A stretch of 6,710 nt of DNA from JBEKEX01 sp050013615 (GTDB lineage Bacteria; Chloroflexota; Anaerolineae; Anaerolineales; Anaerolineaceae), in NCBI GenBank assembly GCA_050013615.1, contig JBEKEX010000148.1, forward strand, positions 1 to 6,710, given 5' to 3'. The notes under the pieces are model-generated. The model searched no databases, was not told the DNA's origin, and was given only the letters and a program-made list of their open reading frames with translations. Positions 1 to 4,457 of the stretch are shown in pieces. The stretch's first letter is position 1; the number at the start of each line of letters is the position of its first letter. The translations under genes were made by a program, and so were the position numbers.

Positions 1-1
1 A

Positions 2-376
2 CATCAGTTAACGATCTTTGATGTTCCTGAATTAAGGAAAGGAAATTTCAGCATTTTTCATGACGAAAGTGGTGTTGATGCTGCCCATGACCGTTTTCAA
101 TTACATGGCGCATTGATTGTGCCACAGCAGAAATTTCAGGAGTCTCTTGAAGCATTAATAAAAGTCAGGTAGGGTTATCCATGCCGAATTCACTTTGTCG
201 ATCTACGAGATAATACCGAAAATCCAAGAGCAGCAATCGCTTTAGAGTGGTTGAAACTATTTGTTGAGGAGTTATCGAATTATTGTTTTTATAAGTGTCT
301 CATCGTTGACCGATACTCACCAGCCTTCGATGAAACAAGGTTTACAAATTTCAATCTTGGCAAAAGATCAACTTAA
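2..376 (+). pseudogene. Broken DUF3800-like gene, in-frame amber stop, truncated at both ends here
   Basis: One reading frame runs from the left edge to TAA at 374-376, broken only by TAG at 170-172. Before the stop it encodes an Asp-Glu-Ser-Gly stretch (SIFHDESG), then LHGALIVP. After the stop, in the same frame, comes RIHFVDLRDN, then a helical stretch and CLIVDRY. The DESG strand, the 'hG.liVP' segment and the later 'IHF..L' segment match in order the start of DUF3800 proteins, an RNase H-like family of poorly known function often found in mobile and defence-rich regions. That both halves stay in frame and look like one domain argues for a CAG-to-TAG change in a once intact gene. About 124 codons are visible with no in-frame ATG, so the start lies left of the window. 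Family members usually run to more than 200 residues, so the C-terminal part is also missing. Family call from motif memory: moderate. Alternatives are readthrough or a sequencing error. Confidence 0.6.
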
Positions 377-436
377 ATTTGACTTCTGAAAATGATGTAA
401 CTACGGGTTTCACATGTTGGGGAAAGGATATGTAAC

Positions 437-1042
437 ATGAAAAAGATATTTGCGATACTTTTTGCGGTGGTTTTGACCTTTGGGTTATTGGGATGCGCCT
501 CAAATGCAGAACAAATTGCGCAGGCGGTTGCCCAAACGCAGACCGCCATAACATCAATTACTGCAACTGCCATTCCAATTAGTCAAACTGTGACGCTTTA
601 CCCAACCAAGACAGCTACAATTATTGATGTCATTCCACCTACTGAAATTGCTGCAACTGCGAGTCAATCCTGGCGAATTAAGGACTATCCGGGTTCAGTG
701 CTATGGGCGACAGACAGTTCCGCCGATACGGACACAACCAATTGGGTCGAAAGCCTTGCTCGCAATAATGCGATACCCCAACCATACTATTGGAGCTGGT
801 ATCAGCTTCCACAGTCCACAAGGTTTGCAGATATTGAAGATTATTTCAAACCCATCGCAAGTGATATGAAATATAGGCTTGGTCAGGATGAACAATGGAA
901 TACGAATACCGGTTCCGATACATTCTTATTATCCTTTTTAAAAGGATCTGATAAGGATACTTCAATGATTTCTATGGAATTCTGGTCACACACCACAAGT
1001 TATGATGCCCAGCTATTGATTTTTTACGTAAATCCACAATAG
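437..1042 (+). CDS. Putative lipoprotein of unknown function
   Basis: A 201-residue protein starts with a lipoprotein signal: MKK, a hydrophobic stretch at 4-18 and lipobox LLGC with Cys20 as the predicted lipidated residue. It should be exported and anchored to the outer face of the membrane. Residues 21-78 are low-complexity and rich in Ala, Thr, Ile and Gln (for example QAVAQTQTAI and TATAIP), a probable unstructured linker. I know this linker style from Anaerolineae lipoproteins. Residues 79-201 look folded and are rich in Trp, Tyr and Asp; I recognise no domain. The ATG is supported by AAAGGA at 423-428, eight bases upstream. The gene begins 60 bases after the DUF3800 remnant on the same strand. 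No clear terminator follows the stop. Export is well supported; function is unknown. Confidence 0.8.
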   Translation: MKKIFAILFAVVLTFGLLGCASNAEQIAQAVAQTQTAITSITATAIPISQTVTLYPTKTATIIDVIPPTEIAATASQSWRIKDYPGSVLWATDSSADTDTTNWVESLARNNAIPQPYYWSWYQLPQSTRFADIEDYFKPIASDMKYRLGQDEQWNTNTGSDTFLLSFLKGSDKDTSMISMEFWSHTTSYDAQLLIFYVNPQ

Positions 1043-1156
1043 TCAAAGAATGTGTGATGGTAAAAGTTTAGAAATCCTCCATAAAAATAGTGACAAAAAT
1101 TAGTCTAATTAAGTAAGCACGAACACCAAAGGTGCGCAGAGCGGAGGCTCGGATTA

Positions 1157-1171
1157 CACCCTAATGGGGTG
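1157..1171. repeat. Small hairpin abutting the tRNA-Lys fragment
   Basis: CACCC (1157-1161) pairs with GGGTG (1167-1171) around a TAATG loop. The hairpin ends exactly one base before the 37-bp tRNA-Lys copy at 1172. In an intact tRNA this place would hold the T-loop and the 3' acceptor strand, so the hairpin marks where tRNA similarity stops. Five base pairs can arise by chance; the position is what makes it notable. Confidence 0.4.
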
Positions 1172-1208
1172 CCCTTAACCAATGGCTTAAAAGGCCACTG
1201 CTCTACCA
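1172..1208 (-). repeat. 37-bp tRNA-Lys fragment, candidate attachment site
   Basis: These 37 bases are identical to 2171-2207 inside the intact tRNA-Lys gene, in the same orientation and offset by exactly 999 bp. In tRNA terms they run from the D-loop TGG through the D-stem 3' strand, the whole anticodon arm with its TTT anticodon, the variable region and the first strand of the T-stem. The acceptor stem is absent. Weak similarity continues past the D-loop (AGTTAC against AGCTAC in the tRNA), as if the copy had once been longer. The T-loop side is replaced by unrelated sequence with a hairpin. It cannot fold as a full tRNA. Integrases that target tRNA genes leave such partial copies at the far end of an element, so this is a candidate att remnant. 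A decayed tRNA duplicate would look similar. Confidence 0.7.
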
Positions 1209-1252
1209 AGTTACAAGTATTAATCATTAGTTGGAAAGTTGATGGAATCCCC

Positions 1253-1281
1253 TTGACTTCAGATATTCGGCGTGCTATACT
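1253..1281 (+). promoter_or_regulatory. Strong sigma-70-type promoter
   Basis: TTGACT (1253-1258) and TATACT (1276-1281) are separated by exactly 17 bases, with TG at 1273-1274 forming an extended -10 (TGCTATACT). Each hexamer is one base from consensus. Transcription should start near 1288. The first substantial gene downstream starts at 1633, so the transcript has a leader of about 345 nt, or ends early at the hairpins in between and yields short RNAs. The promoter lies inside the cassette, just past the tRNA fragment, and points away from it. Confidence 0.75.
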
Positions 1282-1314
1282 ACAGTAGTAGTTGATAAAT
1301 ATGGTATATAATAT

Positions 1315-1334
1315 ATATTATTAATTAATAATAT
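1315..1334. repeat. Perfect 20-bp AT-only palindrome
   Basis: ATATTATTAATTAATAATAT is its own reverse complement over all 20 bases, with the centre at 1324/1325. It lies about 27 bases after the predicted transcription start of the promoter at 1253. Such a site could bind a dimeric repressor or form a weak cruciform. The surrounding DNA is almost pure A and T, which raises the odds of a chance palindrome. Confidence 0.5.
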
Positions 1335-1374
1335 TTCTATTGTTATCCAAAAATATTTTTTACGAATAAATTTT

Positions 1375-1392
1375 CCCCTTTATGGGGTTTTT
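1375..1392 (+). terminator. Weak terminator-like hairpin in the leader
   Basis: CCCC (1375-1378) pairs with GGGG (1384-1387) around a five-base loop and is followed by five T (1388-1392), then GTGTTT. The stem is only four base pairs, which is short for an efficient terminator. It shares its layout (CCCC, loop, GGGG, T-run) with the better hairpin at 1500-1525, so the two may be related. If it works, a transcript of about 105 nt would be released. Confidence 0.35.
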
Positions 1393-1499
1393 GTGTTTAA
1401 TATTGAAATATTACTAATCTTTAGAAGGGAGAAGTTGTGACCTAAATATATTAATCAATAAATGATTGAAAAATAAATACTCATAATTTTCATAATGAC

Positions 1500-1525
1500 A
1501 ATCCCCGTCCAAAGGGGATTTTTTT
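1500..1525 (+). terminator. Intrinsic terminator or attenuator upstream of the 152-residue gene
   Basis: AATCCCC (1500-1506) pairs with GGGGATT (1514-1520) around a seven-base loop, followed directly by a T-run to 1525. This is a textbook intrinsic terminator on the + strand. It lies between the strong promoter at 1253 and the gene at 1633, so it either ends a short leader RNA of about 240 nt or acts as an attenuator that must be passed to express the gene. No second promoter is obvious between 1525 and 1633. Confidence 0.65.
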
Positions 1526-1529
1526 ATCC

Positions 1530-1543
1530 AGAAAGGAGGTGAT
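1530..1543 (+). promoter_or_regulatory. 14-nt perfect Shine-Dalgarno (full anti-16S match) without an adjacent gene
   Basis: AGAAAGGAGGTGAT is the exact complement of the usual 16S rRNA 3' tail (ATCACCTCCTTTCT). Natural ribosome-binding sites rarely match more than 6-9 bases. No normal reading frame starts at a suitable distance; the nearest start-like codon is TTG at 1550, which runs only TTG-AGA-TAA. The gene at 1633 has its own ribosome-binding site. The element sits five bases after the terminator T-run. It could load or hold 30S subunits on the leader. Its function is not known to me. Confidence 0.5.
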
Positions 1544-1632
1544 AGTCAATTGAGATAAGAAACATACATTGCCAGTGTATTTCAAAAATTTATCAAATAA
1601 TAAGGATGAACTGAAATGAAAGGAGAAATAAA

Positions 1633-2091
1633 ATGAAAAATAAAACGGTAAAAAAAGGATATAAGGTTTATGCGGCTTTACATGAGGATATTAACTCAGG
1701 TTTGGTTTGGATTAGTCCATCAGGATTTAGCCAACGGGCAATTGTGTGCATAGAGAATGTATCTGATCGAAAAAAAGTTTATTGTGAGGCTCTTGAAATT
1801 GATGGTAATTATCTGAGGGAATATAACAAGGAAGAAAATGGGAGATATAAAATTGATATCAACGTTCCTACATTGGTAATTAATCAGTGGTACAGGAAGC
1901 AGTTAGGTGACCTGTCTACACTAAGAAAATATAATTTACAGATAACGACTTCTGATAATTGTTATTGGAGACTTAAATCTTGTCTTCAACATCCTCAAAT
2001 TGTTGTGAAGGTAGCTACTTGGTTGGGAATTATTAGTGTGGCTTTGGGGATGCTTGGATTTATTCTTGGTTTAATAAGCATTCTTAAATAA
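1633..2091 (+). CDS. Small C-terminally membrane-anchored protein, unknown function
   Basis: A 152-residue protein with a soluble, Lys- and Tyr-rich domain (about 1-120) and one hydrophobic segment at about 127-150 ending in Leu-Lys at the C-terminus. With no signal peptide, the likely topology is an inner-membrane tail anchor with the domain in the cytoplasm. The middle contains VYCEALEIDGNYLREYN (49-65) and INQWYRKQLG (83-92). These look like conserved motifs and resemble hypothetical proteins I have seen, but I cannot name a family. The start is chosen from AAAGGAG at 1619-1625, seven bases before ATG. A six-codon frame (ATG at 1616) ends in TGA overlapping this start as ATGA, which could couple translation. 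Strongly AT-rich codons set it apart from the genes right of 2151. It is the only clear gene between the two tRNA-Lys sequences and the likely target of the promoter at 1253. Confidence 0.8.
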   Translation: MKNKTVKKGYKVYAALHEDINSGLVWISPSGFSQRAIVCIENVSDRKKVYCEALEIDGNYLREYNKEENGRYKIDINVPTLVINQWYRKQLGDLSTLRKYNLQITTSDNCYWRLKSCLQHPQIVVKVATWLGIISVALGMLGFILGLISILK

Positions 2092-2150
2092 CTGCATTTC
2101 TACAAAAATTATCATTGCACACTCCCCCAGAAATATTTTTAAACGCAAAG

Positions 2151-2222
2151 TGAGCGCGAAGGGGCTCGAACCCTTAACCAATGGCTTAAAAGGCCACTGC
2201 TCTACCATTGAGCTACGCGCCC
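2151..2222 (-). tRNA. tRNA-Lys (anticodon TTT)
   Basis: The - strand folds into a complete 72-nt cloverleaf. The acceptor GGGCGCG pairs with CGCGCTC (one G-U), the D-stem is GCTC/GAGC with a GG-containing loop, and the anticodon stem GTGGC/GCCAT encloses CTTTTAA. A five-base variable region leads to T-stem AAGGG/CCCTT around TTCGAGC, with discriminator base A at 2151. The anticodon TTT decodes Lys codons. CCA is not encoded and must be added after transcription. It sits at the border between the GC-rich part and the AT-rich left part, with its 3' end facing the latter, as expected for a gene used as an integration site. Bases 2171-2207 recur exactly at 1172-1208. Confidence 0.95.
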
Positions 2223-2233
2223 AGAGTGAAACG

Positions 2234-2263
2234 ATTGTATCATAACCACGTGGAGAGCGTCAA
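2234..2263 (-). promoter_or_regulatory. Promoter of tRNA-Lys
   Basis: Read on the - strand, TTGACG (2258-2263) and TACAAT (2234-2239) are 18 bases apart, with TG one base before the -10 box. Transcription should start near 2227, about five bases before the mature tRNA 5' end at 2222. It lies in the short gap after the kinase stop codon, so the tRNA need not depend on kinase readthrough. Confidence 0.7.
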
Positions 2264-2274
2264 CAGTAGGTAGA

Positions 2275-3087
2275 TCAATCGGCTTCGTGGAGCGAAAGCT
2301 CGCGCGAAAAATCGGCCACGGTCTCGAAACGCTCGTCAGGGCTGACCGACAGGGCGCGCAGGATGCTCATCAGCGTGGACGGCATGGCGGCCAGGCTGGC
2401 GGGCAGGTCGGGCGGCTCGGAGTGTTTCTCCATGATGGCCCAGGGGGTGGGGGCGTCGAACAGCGCCTTGCCGGTGAGCATTTCCACCAGCACGCAGGCC
2501 AGGGCATACTGGTCGCTGGCGGGAGTGGCGGTCATGCCGTGCCATACTTCCGGCGGGATGTACTGCGGCGTGCCCAGCATGATGCCGGTGCGGCTGCCGA
2601 TGCCGATGGCTTCCATGGCTTTCACCAGGCCGAAATCAGTCAACACCGCGCCTTCATGCTGGCTGATGATGATGTTCTGCGGCTTAACGTCGCGATGGAC
2701 GAGGCCGATGTTGTGGGCGAAGGACAGGGCGTCGGCCACATCGGACGTGATGCGCACTGCCTGGCGCCAGTTCAGCGGGCCGTGCTGCGCCAGCACTTTA
2801 TCCAACGAATAGCCATTGATATATTCCAGGGCCAGGAAATAGCAGCCGTTGACTTCACCCAGGTCTAGCACTGTGGCGATGTGGGGATGGTTCAACCCTG
2901 CCACCACTTGCGCTTCCTGGATGAAGCGTGAGAAGGCTTCTTCGTCATCCAGCAGGGTGGACTTCAGTACTTTCAGCGCCACCGTGCGATTGAGGGTGAC
3001 GTCGGTGGCTTTGTAGACGTCGGAAAAGGCGCCCTTGCCGAGGATGGCCTCGATGCGGTACTTGCCCAACTGCTTCATCTCAGGCAT
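2275..3087 (-). CDS. Stand-alone eukaryotic-like Ser/Thr protein kinase
   Basis: A 270-residue Hanks-type kinase that would transfer phosphate from ATP to Ser/Thr of other proteins. All core motifs are visible: glycine loop GKGAFSDV (17-24), VALK with ATP-anchoring Lys39, helix-C Glu58, the catalytic loop HRDVKPQN (131-138; Asp133, Lys135, Asn138), DFG (151-153), GTPQYIPPE (172-180, with PPE where APE is usual) and SDQYAL (191-196). It should be active. The protein ends right after the kinase fold, with no membrane segment, PASTA or other sensor domain, so it is likely cytosolic. An ATG-less upstream extension to 3297 is open but overlaps the hydrolase gene. I chose ATG 3087 because GGGAG lies about six bases upstream and it gives a normal kinase N-terminus. 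It overlaps the preceding hydrolase stop by 8 bp, which suggests translational coupling. Confidence 0.93.
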   Translation of the reverse strand: MPEMKQLGKYRIEAILGKGAFSDVYKATDVTLNRTVALKVLKSTLLDDEEAFSRFIQEAQVVAGLNHPHIATVLDLGEVNGCYFLALEYINGYSLDKVLAQHGPLNWRQAVRITSDVADALSFAHNIGLVHRDVKPQNIIISQHEGAVLTDFGLVKAMEAIGIGSRTGIMLGTPQYIPPEVWHGMTATPASDQYALACVLVEMLTGKALFDAPTPWAIMEKHSEPPDLPASLAAMPSTLMSILRALSVSPDERFETVADFSRELSLHEAD

Positions 3088-4024
3088 GACTGCTCCCGTG
3101 CTCCGAGAGGCCGGCAAGGCGGTCGGCAAGCTGGATGAAGTCGGCGGCGTGCCATAGTTTACCCGATCCCAGCGGCCATTCGCCACGTAACGCGTCACTC
3201 CAACGGGCCGGGATGGCCTCAACGCCGTAGAGTGCACCCGCCATGGCGCCGGTGACGGATGCGGCCGTATCGGTGTCGTTGCCGAGATTAACGGCAAGCA
3301 CGAGCGCTTCCTCGAAGGAGTGCGAGTTGAACAACGCCCACACGGCGCTTTGCAGTGTGTGGCGCACCCAGCCGCTGTTCTTGAGCTGGTCGTGCGACAG
3401 GCCGGGGGCGGCTTCCACTATTTCCAACAATTCATTACGGAGAATGTCCGAGCCCAGCATGGCCTGGAAGGCTTGCGGCAAGCTGGCGCCCTGGCAAAAT
3501 TCGAAGATCATGCCGTTGACGAACACGCAGCCGGCAACGCATTCCGGGTGAGGGTGGGTGATCAAGCTTTGCGTTTCACTGGCCGAGCGCAGAGCTTTGT
3601 GGTCGGCGTGGCAGGCGATGGCCACCGGCCAGCAGCGCATCATCGAGCCGTTGCCGGCCGAATCGGGGGCGTCACGGCGGCTGCGGCGGGCAGCCTCTTC
3701 CCATGAGGCACCGGCGGCGATCAGGCCGAGGGTGAAGGAAGTCTGGTAGCCGATGTCGGGCGGGCTGCTGTGGTACCAGCTTACAAAACGCTGTGCCAGG
3801 TCTTCGATATCCAGCGGTTGGTGCGCCAGCAGGCTTTCGGCCAGGGCAAGCGCCATTTCGGTGTCATCGGTGAAGCTGCCGGCGGGCAGGCGCCCGGGCA
3901 GCATGTCACGCACCGGCGCGTCCGGCGGCGTTGGCGGGTGGAACTCGAGCGGCATGCCCAGGGCATCACCCACGGCAGCGCCCAGCGCCACCCCGCACAA
4001 CCGGGATTGAAGTGAAAGCGTCAT
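3080..4024 (-). CDS. ADP-ribosylglycohydrolase family protein (DraG/ARH type)
   Basis: A 314-residue protein of normal length for the family, whose members use two Mg or Mn ions to remove ADP-ribose from proteins or to hydrolyse related molecules. The family marks are in place: GVALGAAVGDALGMPLE (11-27), the metal-binding TDDTEM (52-57; Thr52, Asp53, Asp54), GNGSMMR (124-130), THPHP (156-160), and the second metal site GNDTDTAAS (248-256; Asp250, Asp252, Thr253). All metal ligands I would expect are present, so it is probably active; the substrate cannot be read from the sequence. It has no signal peptide and is cytosolic. The start ATG at 4024 has no ribosome-binding site but a TATAAT six bases upstream, pointing to leaderless translation. 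It overlaps the kinase gene, so one transcript may carry both a phosphorylating enzyme and a remover of ADP-ribose. Confidence 0.92.
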   Translation of the reverse strand: MTLSLQSRLCGVALGAAVGDALGMPLEFHPPTPPDAPVRDMLPGRLPAGSFTDDTEMALALAESLLAHQPLDIEDLAQRFVSWYHSSPPDIGYQTSFTLGLIAAGASWEEAARRSRRDAPDSAGNGSMMRCWPVAIACHADHKALRSASETQSLITHPHPECVAGCVFVNGMIFEFCQGASLPQAFQAMLGSDILRNELLEIVEAAPGLSHDQLKNSGWVRHTLQSAVWALFNSHSFEEALVLAVNLGNDTDTAASVTGAMAGALYGVEAIPARWSDALRGEWPLGSGKLWHAADFIQLADRLAGLSEHGSSHA

Positions 4025-4030
4025 GGATTA

Positions 4031-4036
4031 ATTATA
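4031..4036 (-). promoter_or_regulatory. -10 box, probable leaderless promoter of the hydrolase-kinase operon
   Basis: A perfect TATAAT on the - strand ends six bases before the hydrolase ATG at 4024, so the predicted first transcribed base is about the A of the start codon. No Shine-Dalgarno sequence lies between. The -35 region is poor; CTGCAA about 18 bases upstream is the best candidate. Promoters with a -10 box at this distance from the start codon are known for leaderless genes in several bacterial phyla. Confidence 0.5.
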
Positions 4037-4099
4037 GCGTCAATCCCGGCTCGATTGCAGTCTGCAGCCTATGAAATTTTAAGATAAGCGTTCGAACGG

Positions 4100-4327
4100 T
4101 CAGATGAGCGGCAATCCGGCGGGAATCATCACCAGGCGGCCCCAGTCGGTGCCGAACAGGATCGACATAAGGATCATAAGGAAGATAATCATCAGGATGA
4201 AACCGCAGCCGCAGCCCATGCAGGAGCCGCTGCGGTAGCCGAAGGCGCTCTGCAGCCAGTTGAACAGCCAGCCGAACAGTAAGAATTCACCACAACCGCC
4301 TAAACATCCGGGACGACGAGTGTACAT
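4100..4327 (-). CDS. Small Cys-rich membrane protein
   Basis: A 75-residue protein with ATG at 4327, chosen over an upstream ATG at 4501 because TTGGAGG stands six bases before it and the longer frame would run into the glycosyltransferase gene. It has five Cys: C8 and C12 near the N-terminus, and C36, C39 and C41 in SCMGCGCG, just before a hydrophobic membrane segment at about 42-58 (FILMIIFLMILMSILFG). A second, more amphipathic stretch (FLLFGWLFNWL) covers 15-25. The Cys pattern could bind a metal or form disulfides, but I know no family with an assigned role. It stands 75 bases upstream of the hydrolase gene on the same strand. The palindrome CGTTCGAACG (4089-4098) follows its stop. Gene reality is supported by the ribosome-binding site and the coherent membrane segment. 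Confidence 0.75.
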   Translation of the reverse strand: MYTRRPGCLGGCGEFLLFGWLFNWLQSAFGYRSGSCMGCGCGFILMIIFLMILMSILFGTDWGRLVMIPAGLPLI

Positions 4328-4419
4328 AGTGAGCCTCCAAGTTATGCTATCAAAATATACGCAGGGGGGCTGTGGGGGTTGCGGAATCGTAGGGGCGAGG
4401 CGGTGGCGTTGTACGGGCA

Positions 4420-4437
4420 CCCCCGCAAAGCCGGGGG
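4420..4437. repeat. GC-rich hairpin after the glycosyltransferase gene
   Basis: CCCCCG (4420-4425) and CGGGGG (4432-4437) form a six-pair stem around CAAAGC. It lies 20 bases past the glycosyltransferase stop on the - strand. No T-run follows on either strand, so it is not a standard intrinsic terminator, but it may protect the 3' end of the upstream mRNA. The rest of the gap 4328-4457 is unusually G-rich on the + strand and may be a remnant of a dispersed repeat. Confidence 0.45.
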
Positions 4438-4457
4438 CGGGCGGCTTACCCGTGCAC

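Larger units (their letters stand above)
1172..2207. mobile_element. Candidate tRNA-Lys-bounded cassette (hypothesis)
   Basis: The stretch lies between two identical 37-bp pieces of tRNA-Lys in direct orientation. Inside are the strong promoter, the structured AT-rich leader at 1209-1632, which holds no gene of normal length, and the 152-residue anchored protein. Direct tRNA-derived repeats at both ends fit a site-specific insertion or a nested second insertion at the same att site as the larger AT-rich stretch to the left. No integrase or transposase is present, so movement would need a helper or the element has decayed. A local duplication of the tRNA followed by decay is the main alternative. 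Confidence 0.35.

Noticed and set aside
379..407. Promoter for the lipoprotein gene (TTGACT at 379, 17-base spacer)
   Set aside because: The -10 position reads TACGGG, too far from consensus to call.
1140..1215. Second functional tRNA-Lys
   Set aside because: No acceptor stem or T-arm can be formed; only the D-loop to T-stem portion is kept.
1530..1543. 16S rRNA 3' end on the - strand
   Set aside because: Only the 14-base tail matches; the preceding helix 45 sequence is absent, so it is not an rRNA gene fragment.
3088..3297. 70-residue N-terminal extension of the kinase
   Set aside because: It lies wholly inside the hydrolase gene, is Pro/Arg/Ser-rich without a domain, and a good ribosome-binding site favours the start at 3087.
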